From Paraspadella gotoi (taxonomy: Eukaryota; Chaetognatha), in NCBI GenBank assembly GCA_051294375.1, contig CM119264.1, positions 10,887,832-10,951,831 on the forward strand: a DNA stretch of 64,000 bases. The letters run 5' to 3'. Positions 47,601 through 59,854 of the stretch are shown here, one piece after another (the first letter of the stretch is position 1; every line of letters begins with the position of its first letter). A program made the translations under genes and the position numbers. Below the pieces are notes generated by a model. That model was not told where the DNA came from. It did no database searches and saw only the letters and a list, made by a program, of their open reading frames with translations.

Positions 47601-49303
47601 AGAATTTCCATTAACAACACCGTTGCCGGCGCCTCAAAAGGAAGTTTTTACTTCAGCAACGTTTCAGTTGTTAAACAAAAAAACATTTACTAACTTTCCT
47701 AGAAAGGATATGTTTAAATCTCACAGGAAAACAAATAGCCTAAAACCCAAAACCATCACTGATACCAGAAAACGGTATATATCTCCTTACATACCTCCTT
47801 TAAAAATAAATGACAAAAGAAAATTTATTAAAATACCAACTAATCAAAAAGTTAATGGTGGTCCTCTTTCGAAAATGCAACCAGTGCAGAGACCGTATAA
47901 GCCGGTTCCATTGCTTCCTATTACAATGTCGAAAAATGTAGACTTTGCGACGTTTTCTCCAAAAAAACCTTTGTCATCGTATCCAAAAGCGAAAAATTAT
48001 GAGTATGAAAGTGGCAAAAGAAAAAAAGATTCTCTCATAATTGAGAACGGACCTTACCCGTTCTCTTCTTCAATAGTTCGATTACATGGAATGGGTAAGG
48101 GAAATCACTTTGAATCCCAGGTTAAACCACAACGCAACGGTACGTTTTTTTCAATCAAACTCCCGCGTAATTCTTGCACGTAATGCACTGCACCAACTTT
48201 ATTTTCTTTTTTCAAATAACGAAAATCAATCAGGATTTGTAATCATCGAAAATAGAGAATAAATAAATTTCAAAAACTAATTTACAAAAATTAAAAGTAT
48301 CATTTTTATAATTTTTTTATGAAATTTAGTACTGAAGGAGGAAATAGTAGGAAATACACGAATAAATCATGTTTGTTTATATTATCCTCAGGTTTTTCTC
48401 CAATGTTAAGAAACACCATGAGTAGTCCTGGGATGCAAAGTTCAAATATGATGAGCAATGTAATGGCCGGAGCTGGAGGTTCACAAATTCGTGGTCAGAG
48501 TCTGCCAGGATCTATATGGAATATGGCATCAAAAATGTCAGGAGGTATATTCATGATTAATCTTTTTCCAAAGCAGCTTCCCAGGTTCAAGTGAACTTTT
48601 AGGGTAACTTAAGTACGAATTTATTTTTTTGTAATTCAATAAACAAAAGTCCATTTCTTAGTTTGGTATTAGTAAGATTATGACTTGAATTGTTTTAGAC
48701 AGAACAATCGATGAGATGTTGTACGCTAATAATATTGACGTTTAATGATCGTAATTGTTACTACAAAAGCTCTTATTTCTTACTTCAAGGTTATTAACCC
48801 AGGTTCTTGAATTCGAGTCCCGTTGGGCCTAATAATAATAATAATAATAATATTAATAATAATTATAATAATAAGAAAGACGAGCAGCATTCCCGCAAGA
48901 CCAGTGGACTCAAGGATTGTATTGAGAAATCTTCTAGGACTAACTTTTAAAAATAAAGAATGTCAATCAACTATAAATAAAGCTTTTACAAATTAGCTTT
49001 CCTGAAAGGAAACATCTGCCATTGTAAAATTGTAGGATTCATTCCAACTCCGTAATAATGTAATAATGTACAATAGGTGTATTTTATTTCAACATTATCA
49101 TCCCCATCATTTCATAATTAGGTGCTTCGAGCCCATGGACTCAACTTCCTAAGCAAGCTCTTATTAAAGGGATTGGAAATCCGTGGTCAGCTCTCGGAAA
49201 GATTCAAGGTCAACAACAACGCCAGTCTCAACTTATGCAAAGAATGGGGAGAATGGGTGGAATTGGAGCTGGTATGGGAAATATGGGAGGAATGTTCGGA
49301 TAG
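44675..49303 (+). CDS. unrecognised secreted, disordered protein (about 907 residues)
   Basis: Exons: 44675-44942, 45238-45525, 45880-45935, 46053-46330, 46490-46601 (or 46620), 46672-47394, 47476-48139, 48392-48544, 49122-49303. The N-terminus is signal-peptide-like (FSSLILSTVLLTCELFHPIL). The middle is hydrophilic, rich in Lys, Ser, Thr, Asn and Pro, with basic clusters (RTSKRQRRPR, TKKRRGEFE, KGKRIKKVR). The end is Gly/Met-rich (QRMGRMGGIGAGMGNMGGMF). There are almost no Cys and I recognise no domain. Exon 5 has two donors: the better-looking AA|GTAAAC (46620) would stop after about 20 codons, while GAG|GTCGAA (46601) keeps the 241-codon exon 6 in frame. I prefer the latter because exons 6-9 then join in phase. 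It may be a lineage-specific matrix or skeletal protein, but that is only a guess from composition. Confidence 0.75.
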
Positions 49304-49410
49304 TCAATGATTATTCACTGGATGTCGGCATTAAACATGAACATTTTTTGCGTTGTTTTAGATCGTGTAACATAAATTTCGATTTAAAATTTTCAGTTAT
49401 TGACTTATTA

Positions 49411-51210
49411 CTAGAGCGTAGTGAAAGTCACGTTTGAAAATTCTAATTGTCAATTATGACAACGTACCACCTGTGAACATTAATTTATAAAAAAAATTTA
49501 TTTTATTTTTTTTAATTTTTAATTTTTGCAGTAGGTAGATACCTCATATGAGAGCTAATTTTAATTTATTTTTTTATATATTTTTATGCCAGTCCCTGGA
49601 GGATGATGTCAATATTCACTTGCAAAAAACCGTTTTAAAATTCCTACAATAGTTTCCGAGATATGGTCATAAACGTCAGCCTTCAAAGGCAAAATTTATC
49701 AGAATAAAATTTTCGAGTTTCTCTAAAGATTTCTGACGCGCTAGTACTAACTATTTAAAAAAAAAGAGGAAACGTTTTGCTGATTTCTTAAAGCAAAAGC
49801 CATAAATGAGCAAGACAATGTGTACATCTGAAAGTGATAGGTCTCTAGATGACGAAAATTTTTTCTTTAACTATTATTTTAAAATTTAAGTCTTGTACCA
49901 ATAGGATTAAGTGAGATACTCCCGCTTTGCCGAAATTTTTATTTAACAAAGATTTGTACTGCGTAGTTCAAATCCTTAATTCTCCGATTGTAAAAAAAGT
50001 TATTTTCTTGGATAACTTTTGAAAGAAAAGAGATAGCAAGGTGAGTGTGGTATCAAATTAAAGCCCTAATCATGGGACACCTTTCTCAAAGAGTTTAATT
50101 AAATTTCATCTATAAATCTTTACACAGCTTTTGTTTAAATCATAGTTAAAAGTATAACAATTTTTTGTGTTAAAAATTGCGCTGAAGGCATATGAATTTT
50201 TTTGTTTTTCTTTTGTGATTTGAAAAAGGGAAGACTGAATTACATTTTGATTACCATTAAATTTTCTCTACTGCATAAAATTGCTTGTATTTTTCAGTTA
50301 AAGTAAAAACAAGCAAAAATTTATGTAGTAGCTTGATAAAATGTCTTTTTAAATATGAAAAATGATAAATACAAAAATGTTTTAAGCTTGATATAAACAG
50401 TCTGGACATCTACCTTCTTGCCTGTGAAAAAAAATCGTCACTTTTCATTATCTTCAACTTCAAACAAAAGCTTGACAAACTGCTTGTTTATCATAATAAA
50501 ATTTTAAAAAAATTACATAGCTGGCGACATATTTGACAAAGCAAGACGTCATTGTGTTAAATTGTATTGATAATTTTCTTTTAAATAGAAAAAAAGAGAA
50601 ATTTTTATATCTTTCTTTTTTATTTCTTCTTAAATAAAAATTTCAGCGAAGGAAAAAAAAATTAAAATCTACTCATCTTGAATGTCATCGTTTACTGATT
50701 AAAAGGTAGAATTTTTTAATTCGCCCTTTTGCCCCCAAGCCCCTAGACATGGAAGTGCCCAAAACTTTAAAAAACATTTTAAACTTGATGTGCATACAAG
50801 GCGGAACCCGCATTCTGAATTTTTGTATTTTCCCTTTCAAACATATTAAATAAAAATATTATTTGCGAGATGTTTGACATTGACAATGCCACTGGTAAGG
50901 CTTCGTTACCCACTTCCCGAATGAATTTTTAAACGAGGTTTTTTTTTCGTCTATTTGAGACATAATACTAACTTTTGGTATTACTAGTTTTTCAATTTAC
51001 ACAATCTACTTCCCGTAATCAGCGAAACGTTTAGCGTGTCAAAAAAATAGGGTAAAAAAAGAGTAAAACGTTCTGACAAATTTAAAAATCGATGGAGGAA
51101 TCTACAGTAGGCTATATTTATATATAGTACTATCCTTATAAAATAATGAAATTTCAAAATGGACTTTTCTTAATTTTGATGGTAGATTTGAATTCCTCGT
51201 CAAAAGTTAA
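49411..51210 (+). repeat. dispersed repeat interrupted by a nested element
   Basis: 49411-49535 and 51105-51210 together match the continuous repeat at 25681-25905. Between them lies the 1569-bp insertion described in the next entry. The left part starts TAGAGCGTAGTGAAAGTCAC; the right part starts CAGTAGGCTATATTTATA. Confidence 0.85.
49536..51104 (-). mobile_element. non-autonomous DNA transposon, about 1.57 kb, with 7-bp target duplication
   Basis: CAGTAGG flanks the insertion on both sides (49529-49535 and 51105-51111). The ends are short inverted repeats, TAGATACCTC and, inverted, TAGATTCCTC. No transposase frame is present. The interior from about 49820 to 51000 is homologous, in reverse orientation, to 1000-2145. 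The 7-bp duplication does not fit Tc1/mariner (TA); the superfamily is not assigned. Confidence 0.85.
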
Positions 51211-51933
51211 TATACTTAGAATTATAATGCCAAGTGAATATTGTTTTTTAATGCATCGAGTAAATCGTATAACTTTTTTCGGTTACATTTTTAGATCTAG
51301 AAGCCTGGTTAAAAATCGGAAAGATTTCATTCAAAAATTACCGCTGGATTTCAATTTTTTTCCTTGTGGTATACGGAATAATACACAGCCCGGCTGTAAT
51401 CGGGAATATTATCAGCGAAGAGATAAATTCTGGCGGAATATCAATATGAGATAAATCTACTTAATTAAAAATGAAATAGGAATAAATACTATATAAAAAA
51501 CAGCAAAAACAAAAAAGGCTATTCTTTAGCCGATGCAAATAACGAAAATGTTGTGGGATCGCTTAATATCTCAGATTATCGAAAAATGAAATGTCGAAAC
51601 TCTAGTGTGCGAATTTTGTTGTTACGTTTCTATGACAAACGCTGTTGTTTCTGCTACAATTATTGTTATAGTAGAATGAAAGAGAAAAAAAAAGTAGAAT
51701 GAAATACCTTGAATCTTATAGGAATCGGGTTTCATGTCAATTGAACCTTTCTGATGTTATGTTACGTCGGTTGTAATTGTCTTATTGCATACGGTGGTGC
51801 AATTATAAATACATAGCCACAGAAGATGGAAACTTCGCGGACAGGTCCATGTGACCTATAAGATTCTAGATTATGAACCGCAAATTCCGTAATTCCTGGA
51901 TTTCAATCGTTCATGAGTGTGTCGATTTAAAAA
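51211..51933. other. upstream region of SLC52A
   Basis: AT-rich spacer and probable 5' UTR. The open frame at 51146-51454 begins inside the repeat and is not protein-like. Confidence 0.5.
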
Positions 51934-54690
51934 ATGGGGTTTCCTACTCGTTGCTCCAACAATGGTTTCAGCAACTCATTCCATCGAACTGCAGTTTATA
52001 TTCTCGTCATCCTTTTTGCTCTTTCATCTTGGATCGACATAAATGGAGTTTGGGTTGAACTTCCACTACTTGTACCAAGATTACCCGAAAAATGGGGACT
52101 TCCTTCTTACATGGCAGGTACACATTGTAACTGTTGTAAAAATATCTTTTGGAATTTTCTTTAAATTTTATAATTCTTTGATATTTACTTAGTATTGATT
52201 CAAATGGCCAACATTGGACCGCTTCTAGTCACATTGTATAATTACTATGGACATCGAAGCCAAAGAAATGGGCACTGCGATGTTTTTATTTCATATGTCA
52301 TTATTAGCGTAGGAATCATATCATGTCTTCTTCTGGCCATGTTTTGGGACAGGTACTCTTTTATATGTAGATATAGAAATATTTTTTTGTGCGTGAAATG
52401 TATTTTTAAAGCTGTGCTAATGCTATCCTTTCTGGTGGAATTTTGGTTAACTTTTTATTGCAGGACAAGTCAAGTTTTCGGCAAGGAGCACAGCACTGCT
52501 TTGTTGTCCCTATGTTTTTTCTTGGCTTTCGTTGACTGCACATCCTCGGTTGTGTTCCTTCCGTTTATGGCTCAATTTCGCCCAGAATTTATGACGGCGT
52601 TCTTCATTGGCGAAGGATTTTCGGGTAAGACAGTATACTATCGCCGTAGCCTCTTCCCAGTAGTAATTATTTTAATTGTTTTAAAGGTTTGGTTCCATCA
52701 ATTGCCGCATTAATCCAAGGAGTGGGAGGAAATCCAGATTGCGTTTGGAAAAACTCCACTTCTACCAACTCTACGACAAACACCACCGTAGTGACTCCGT
52801 ATTTAGTTCCTGAATATTCGGGTTGGTTTCCAATAGGATTTTGCGCCCATCTGTCGAAAAATATTTTAAAAATGTTTTTAATTTAATTTTAATTACAGTC
52901 CTGTGCAAAAAAAAGAGAATACCCAAAAACATTATTTCCCATTCATAATTTTTTTTAAAAAATATAAATACAATGCCCATAAATTAAGGTAAAAATATAT
53001 TTTTGGACAAAAAAGGACAAATGTTTTTGACCCTTTGTTTTTCGGGAGATATAGCTCTTGAATACTTAGATTAATTTTTTTTAACTTATAAATATGGATT
53101 TCTCATTTTAAAATTGATATTTATCATTCATGATTTTTTTTTTAAAATATGCGTGAAATGAGCGCAACTTAAGTTTAAAGAGTGTCCTCTTTCTTTTTTG
53201 CACAGGATTGTATAATTTTCATCAGATGAAACTCGTCCGTTTCTCAGAAATACTGAATGAATAATTTTAAAAATATAAATTTTTTATGTATCATTTTGAC
53301 TCATTAGTTAATGTCTCCTCACCTCCAGTAAAACAATAATTTATGTATTGTAACATCATTTTCAGCTCCTCTCTTCGAAGTTGAGGATTTCTTTTTCATC
53401 CTCATGGGATTAATGTCGCTCAGTTTCGTTTCCCTTGTCCTGCTCAACCATTGGGGAGTGGCCTTACGCGAGCGCGTGCTCCAAGGGGGAGTCGCGGTGA
53501 CGCCGACTGTTCAAAACGCAAGCGGGACGTTGACACGGAACCGACGACATTCGCGGAGGCAAAGAGTAGACGAGAATGACTCCGTGTCGGACCTTTCCTA
53601 TCAGATGTCAAGATCAAGTTCCGTCGCTTACGAAGAGCCTATTTGGCAAGCAACAAACAATCAAAGCACGCCCAATATGACAGTAGTCCCAACAGGTAAT
53701 TTTGACCAAATATTGTGTGTAATAGTAGTAATGTTTAGTATATACGTCCTTTTATAACTAATTTACTTAAATAACTGTCTCAGTATCCCTTGAATGCCTA
53801 TAGGAAATTCTAGCGCTGGAATGAGTACTCAGAATTCTCAAGTCGATTTGGTCACTGTTCTAAATCCCTGCGAAGGAAATGCGCAATCAATTACCATTCC
53901 ATCCAACCAACAAGTAAATCGCTTGTAAATATAAATTTAGTTAATTAGGAGGTAAAATTATATAAAAAAATATTGTTCAACACTAGCACCTCACTCTTCC
54001 GCATACACCACTTATTACCGATGGCCGTATATCAACCCCTGAGAAGGAGGTGATGCCGATGTTGCTCAAGTCCCATGTGCTTACAAACTGTGACTTCAGC
54101 CTGCTCCTATTCGCGCAGGCCTTTATTTGCGCATTGTGCAACGGGGTTCTTCCTTCCATTCAATCTTATGCTTCTCTACCGTATGGTCAGTAGTACTCTT
54201 GTTATTCTGATTTGTTTTTATTAAATTCTTATTGACACAATCCGTCCACTTTTGTCATGAAATAGTAATCTAACCGAATTTAGGGAACGAAGCGTACCAT
54301 TTATCGGTGACGCTATCCTCGCTCGCCAACCCGCTCGCTTGTTTCTTGGCGCTTTGGCTTCCGACCCGATCCCGACGGGTTATCCTCGTCCTGACGTTCC
54401 TTGGCTCCGTCCTCTCTGGCTTCGTTGTCTTCCTGGCCGCTTCGAGTCCTCATCCACCGTTAAAAGGCGTCGCCCTTGGAATTTTTTTCATCGTCGCGGC
54501 ACAAGTCGCCATTCAAGCTTTCTTTTCCTACTCAAAAGTCGCCATAGCCACACTTTTAAGGGAAGAAGGAAGAAGGGCTTTGGTATGGTGCGGGGCAGTG
54601 ACGCAGGCTGGATCTTCTGTGGGGGCTTTGATTATGTTTCCACTAGTCAACATTTATTATCTTTTCAAATCAAACGAGCCGTGTATTTGA
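51934..54690 (+). CDS. riboflavin transporter (SLC52A/RFVT family)
   Basis: Plasma-membrane vitamin B2 transporter of 561 residues. Exons: 51934-52117, 52193-52352, 52464-52624, 52687-52821, 53366-53695, 53804-53913, 53987-54185, 54284-54690; all in phase. Seen: [20 protein letters not shown] and KWGLPSYM (the family N-terminal signature), [37 protein letters not shown] with [20 protein letters not shown], then a glycosylation-prone Asn/Thr loop ([12 protein letters not shown]), a cytoplasmic Ser-rich loop in exons 5-6, and the last membrane segments with [20 protein letters not shown] and [13 protein letters not shown]. Intron 4 carries a mariner MITE. The extra hydrophilic loop makes it longer than human SLC52A members (about 450-470). 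Confidence 0.94.
52896..53210. repeat. Tc1/mariner MITE in SLC52A intron 4
   Basis: Left end TA-CAGTCCTGTGCAAAA, right end TTTTGCACAGGATTG-TA: inverted repeats starting CAG and flanked by TA. Length is about 315 bp with no frame inside. Confidence 0.85.
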
Positions 54691-55873
54691 CATAGGAAAA
54701 TCCCATCCGAGATGTCAAACTCTAGTTTATTTAACTTAAAATATGTTATTGTAATGTGATTTTATTAATTTTTATTGTCTTAGAAATAACTGATATTGTA
54801 TTATAAATTTTATTTATTTTTCCAGTTTTGTTAATATCGTGGTCTTTTTGAAAAATTTTAGTTAGAAGCGTTCAAAGTTATATAATTGTGGCTGAACTAT
54901 TGGTAATTTAAAAAATTAGATGCCTAATTTACTAGTCAAATTTGTATAAAATATCAGATTTTTAAATGGACGTAATTTTTTTTTATCCATCATTATTGTC
55001 GTAATTAGAATTATTTCTTTTCAGGTATTGGGCTAAAAAAATTGGATAAAAAATTGGACTAGAAAAAGTGAAAGAAAATATTAACGATCGATGAATACAT
55101 GGTAGAACTGAGAATATTTTAACAAATCATCATTCCATTCTAAATGTTAATATAAGTAAGTAGTAATCGTATAGTCCATGGAGAAATACGGATCGTTTTC
55201 AAGCTTACAGTGGCTAATAATCAATCTTGAAATAAACTATAAAAGAATAAAGGCTCTTAGAAATTAAGTAAAAATTCCATGAATGACATTGTAATTTTTT
55301 TTTCGTGCTTAAAATATAAGTTAATTCATAGGACGTAACAGCATTCGCGTTACGTTAGAACTAGAAAGTAACAAAGGACCATCTTTGAATGGCATTTAAG
55401 TAATCCCCTCTGGCGAGTCTAGATAACAACTTGTATTATTTGCGTAGTATCTCACAGTTGCACTTGTACCGAGCAAAACAGTGCGTATGACGAATTGGCC
55501 GAAGGTCATAGTTAATTTGATATTTATATTCAGCAAAAAAGTAAACGTCGCTATAATAATTCCATGACATTACATTAAGGCAAAAAATCAATTAAGAAAT
55601 GTTATCAATGGTACTATTTTTAAACTTGTCTATAAACTGTCTATAATCTGTACCAACTCGAACGTTCGTCTTAAACGCCTTTATTACGCAATTTATATAT
55701 AACGTTCTGAATTTAAAATCGATGTACGATGTATACGATAAGTTTATTTCTTATCACGTTACGCTGTAATTTTAGGGAAAAAATACTATATTTTAACTCT
55801 TTTGTATGATCAGTTGAAAGCTTTTGTTTTTACTCTTTATTTTCACAGTTAATCTAGTTGCATCAGAATACTC
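54691..55873. other. intergenic, SLC52A 3' region and ADIPOR upstream region
   Basis: AT-rich without recognised genes. An acceptor-like TTTTCACAG at about 55850 suggests that the ADIPOR coding exon follows a non-coding first exon. Confidence 0.55.
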
Positions 55874-56875
55874 ATGGAATTTGAAGGCCAAGTTCATGCC
55901 CCGACAAAAAAAACGATCAAAGATGTCGACATCGATAAACCTCGTCAACGCGGAAAGAATCCTCCGTCTGAATCTGTCGCACCGCCTTCACAAGAAAGCA
56001 AAAGCGCCAAGACTCAGTTGAGTCTATTCTATCCCAACTGGGGCGTCGTTCATCACGAGGCCCTGCCTTCTTGGCTCCAGGATAACGACTATCTTCTAGC
56101 CAGTCACAGGCCACCGTTGCGTTCCTGCATAGCCTGCTTCCTCTCCATTTTTCGCCTCCACACTGAAACTGTCAATATCTGGACGCACCTTTTGGGCGCC
56201 CTTCTTTTTGTGGGCTTCGCCGTCGCCTTCTTCCTTGGCTCTTCCCGCTCATTAGACGTCGCGGAGAAGTTCATTTTCTTTCTCTTCTTTTTGGCGACCA
56301 TCCTGTGCATGAGTCTCTCCTGGCTTTTCCACACCCTAAGTTGCCATTCTTCTTCCGTTTCCTCGCTCTTCGTCAAACTAGACTACCTCGGGATCGCCAT
56401 TCTCATCGTTGGCAGCTTTGTACCCTGGCTCTATTACGGTTTTTACTGCAGCTTTCTCGCCAAGACCGTATACGTCGCGGCCATCGTTGTCCAAGGCGTC
56501 GCCGTTGCTGCCGTTTCGTCGTGGGATATTTTTTCCGTCGCTAGGTTCCGACCACTTAGGGCGGCTTTGTTCCTCAGCATGGGCCTGAGCGGAATCGTTC
56601 CGGCCACCCACTATTTAATCTTGGAAGGTTTTCTCACTGGTCTGACGGTTGGTTGCATGGGTTGGCTTTTGCTCATGGCCGCCATCTTTATTTTCGGAAC
56701 GTTGCTCTACGCGCTCAGAATCCCTGAAAGGTATTTTCCAGGGAAATGCGACATTTTGTTTCAAAGTCACCAGATTTTTCATGTGTGTGTCGTTGTCGGT
56801 TGTTACGTTCAGTATCACGGAATTTTTAAATTGTCAGAGTATATGCATCAGCGAGACTCATGCATTATGTCATAG
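55874..56875 (+). CDS. adiponectin receptor (PAQR family)
   Basis: Seven-pass membrane receptor with ceramidase-type zinc site, 333 residues, coded in one exon. The cytoplasmic N-terminus is hydrophilic. The conserved entry motif reads ALPSWLQDNDYLLASHRPP, then FRLHTETVNIWTHLLGALLF. The three zinc-ligand regions are present: SWLFHTLSCHSSSV (first His), and QSHQIFHVCVVVG with the HxxxH pair near the end. Between them is LDYLGIAILIVGSFVPWLYYGFY, typical of ADIPOR1/2, and RIPERYFPGKCDILFQSHQ. The family regulates lipid and energy metabolism through ceramide hydrolysis. The start is the ATG after a short leader; no introns interrupt the frame. Confidence 0.95.
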   Translation: MEFEGQVHAPTKKTIKDVDIDKPRQRGKNPPSESVAPPSQESKSAKTQLSLFYPNWGVVHHEALPSWLQDNDYLLASHRPPLRSCIACFLSIFRLHTETVNIWTHLLGALLFVGFAVAFFLGSSRSLDVAEKFIFFLFFLATILCMSLSWLFHTLSCHSSSVSSLFVKLDYLGIAILIVGSFVPWLYYGFYCSFLAKTVYVAAIVVQGVAVAAVSSWDIFSVARFRPLRAALFLSMGLSGIVPATHYLILEGFLTGLTVGCMGWLLLMAAIFIFGTLLYALRIPERYFPGKCDILFQSHQIFHVCVVVGCYVQYHGIFKLSEYMHQRDSCIMS

Positions 56876-57298
56876 CGACGTGTGTCTGGGTAATGACAAA
56901 TGATTAATGTTCTTTTTCTTCTCAATAATTTATACCTTGTTTTTCTTGGGAAGAGAACATAAATTCATTTAAAAATGGATTGTATGTACCATATTATTTA
57001 ATGACGATTTAAATGGATTTGGTATCAGTGAATGGATTTTATGAAAACCCAGAACAGATTGTCGTATATTATTTAGCTAGTTGTTTTTTCTACTTTCAAA
57101 CTTGTTTATATTTAAGACAAGCTTTTTGTATTTTTCATTGGTGCTATCCATTAATCGATTAATAATGATAATGCAATTTTTTCGTGCTTATTTATTTACT
57201 GCGTTTGAAGTTGCATATCTTACTAATGCCTGGTCTTGTTTTTTGCTCAATTTTTTGTTGGTATTTCTTGTTACCAGAGTTTTAAAGTTGATTTCATT
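56876..57298. other. intergenic, ADIPOR 3' UTR and DAZAP2 leader
   Basis: AT-rich. No further gene is seen. Confidence 0.55.
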
Positions 57299-59453
57299 AT
57301 GCCATTATTCGGAAAGAAAAAAGACGAAAAAAAAGAAAGTCCCTCTAAGGGATATCCACAGCAGCCTACAGCTTCTTCACAGCCTGTAGGCTACCCAGAT
57401 CAGCCTCCTCCTTATAGCGTTCATCCCCAGCCTTCAGGCGCTTATGGCGGCCAACCTTATCCTCAAGCAGGAGCTTACCCTCAGTATCCTCAGCAACCAG
57501 TCGGATATCCTCAACAGCCGGTCGGATATCCTCAACAAGCGGTGGGATATCCTCAACAGCCGGTCGGCTATCCTCAACAGCCGGTCGGATATCCTCAACA
57601 GCCGGTCGGATATCCTCAGCAACCCTTGGGAGAAGGTTGTATAAAATTCAAACTAGTACAACCAATATAAAATTTTATTAAATAAGCTATCTTGCCCCTG
57701 ACTTTTGACGGGCTATGATGGTTTAAGGCCTCCATCGCTCTTACAAGCTTAGCTTAGCCTAGCAGTTCTCTGCAAGCTTTCAATCAAGACTCTCTCACAG
57801 TCTCGTTTAATCACTTCCAGAGTACCTGTCTTCCTTGTAAATGATGTGGTATAATATTTCAATGTTTTAATTGCATAAAAGGTTTATTTGTTATTAAGTA
57901 TTTGATTGGGGAATACTATATTGTATTAAAAGGAGCTGGTTTTTATGCAATTGGTGAAACCAATATAAAATTATCTATTCATTTAATAAATTAGTAACAA
58001 AAGATTTTTAAAGATTTTTCCCCCATAAAAAAATATTTTTGCACATAATTTTTCATATCTAATTGGCGAAGCGCGACTGATTTTTTTGCCCTTTAAGGAA
58101 TTATATTTTAACAAGTTTGAGCATACAAGACCGGATCTGCTCACGATAATTTAGTGGTATGCAGAATTCACGATAGTCAAAATTTTTTTTAATAATTCAC
58201 AATAATTTAGTAAAAATCAAATTGACTGATTAATGATTGATTAGCATTATTTTTTTATTGATTTTTTATCTCGCCAGATATTATTACTATTACATTATTA
58301 TTACATCAATCAATCAATCAATTACTATTACATCAATAATTCATTATGATTATATATGATTATATATGATTATGATTCCAAATTTTTTCATTAATTTTCT
58401 TTGATAGAAACGTCTGGCAAGATCTCTATACTTTAAAGATTTTATAAAATTTTTTATGTTAAATAAGTAATTTATCTTTCACACATTTATTCATTCAATT
58501 TTTTCAATTAAATTAAATCAATTAAATTCGTTCAATTTAATTAATTCAGTTCTTATATTTAAATTTTTCTCTCAATGCAATTTAGCGCTTTTTCCACAAT
58601 TTCAATTCATTTCATTCAATTAATTTTATTTTATTTATTCATTTAATTTTTACTTATCCATTTATTTATATTTATATATTTATTTATTTTTTATATATTA
58701 AGCCACGTTTGTTATGTATAAAACTTAGTTTTCCTTTATCAAATATGATTTTATGTTTGAGTGTCAAATTGTGACGATCCTTATACTTTAGGATTTTTTT
58801 TCATTTAATTTTAAACTAATTTCCACTAATTTGATGGCTTAAAAACTTTTTTTTAGATCAAACATGCGCTTTTTTACTTGTGTGGTTTTACTAACAAAAA
58901 TTCATTCAAATTAATCCTTACAATTATGCGAAATTCAAATTGGATATTTAAAGCTAAGGGGGTTGGACGGACGCACATAATTTTTTTAGCATAATTCTTT
59001 ATAATTAGATGTTCTGAGATAATCTTTAGAAGTGATTTACCGATAAGCTTTTGGGGGCGGTTGGACAAAAAAAAATATTATAGAGCCGGAATCAGCGGAT
59101 AAGCATATCCGGCTTATAATTGTCTAAGGTTGAGGAAACTAAAAATCGTTATCTTTTTACAGTCGGCGGTCAAGTAGTTACTCACGGCATGTTTGATTCG
59201 GGCGCACGATTCGGCGCCGGTTCCACTCCGAATGTTCCCCCTCCGCCTCCAGGTACGACTTTTTACTTCAGTTAAACAGTTATTTTGGACATATAGTAAA
59301 TGATTGTAAATGTAAATAATTCGTCTACTCTGTCAAGGATCGATACCAAACATGGCGCAAGTTGCCAATGCCCAAGGACAAACCGTCGTTGTTAGCCAAG
59401 AGAAAGCTTCGTGGCTGACAGGAGGTTCCGGCGGTGGCGTCACTTTTTGGTGA
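57299..59453 (+). CDS. DAZAP2-like proline-rich protein
   Basis: Small adaptor of 180 residues (human DAZAP2 168). Exons: 57299-57635, 59163-59252, 59338-59453. The N-terminus is basic ([13 protein letters not shown]), followed by a PPPY motif (QPPPYSV) that would bind WW domains. Then comes a run of seven heptads of type YPQQPVG, encoded by a 21-bp tandem repeat at about 57480-57620. The C-terminal half matches DAZAP2 closely: [20 protein letters not shown], a short helix-like part ([15 protein letters not shown]) and the ending [10 protein letters not shown] (GGSDGGYTIW in mammals). DAZAP2 takes part in RNA and stress-granule biology, ubiquitin adaptor functions and transcription. Intron 1 is 1.5 kb and made of repeats that start at the splice donor. 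Confidence 0.9.
57636..57995 (-). repeat. dispersed repeat abutting the DAZAP2 intron 1 donor
   Basis: Same family as 42079-42480, in reverse orientation: ACAACCAATATAAAATTTTA, AATAAGCTATCTTGCCCCTG, GGTTTAAGGCCTCCATC, CAGAGTACCTG, and a second terminal copy ending AAACCAATATAAAATTATC. The similarity reaches back to the GT of the splice donor at 57636. Confidence 0.75.
58090..59115 (-). repeat. dispersed repeat in DAZAP2 intron 1
   Basis: Opposite-orientation relative of 30596-30910, sharing the AATCAATCAATC-type low-complexity part, the GGACGGACG segment and the end ATAGAGCCGGAATCAGCGGA / ATCCGGCTTATAATTG. Very AT-rich with no coding frame. Confidence 0.65.
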
Positions 59454-59854
59454 AAATTTCCCTTTTTTTAACCTATAGGCGTCTTATGAAACTGGTTCTG
59501 AAAATCCCGTAACTGGTAGACCTTTTTTGGATTAAATGTTAGCTCAAGTAATTCCAAGTAATTTTAGCTTCAGAATGTCACAAGTATTTAGAACGCCTTA
59601 ATCACCTTTGGACCTAGTCATCTTCGGAAAATGTCGCTTATTAAGCTTTTATAAAGACATTTTAAAAATATTTTTCAGCATTTTTAATATTTTTTTTATA
59701 TAAACTCGGACTTTCCATATTGATTTTTATCGTAATTTACTACTGTATTTGTCGACTGAATTTGGATTTTACTATCTTATAAGGCATTGGTGTTTTGTAA
59801 CTTTCAATTTACTGTCATCTATAATTTAAACAAAAATTATATTAAACTTGAACG
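59454..59854. other. convergent 3' UTR region
   Basis: 3' ends of DAZAP2 (+) and the SELENOP-like gene (-). AT-rich, with no other gene seen. Confidence 0.5.

Noticed and set aside
57480-57620. CRISPR-like array of 21-bp repeats
   Set aside because: The repeats are contiguous and in frame, encoding YPQQPVG heptads in DAZAP2; there are no spacers.
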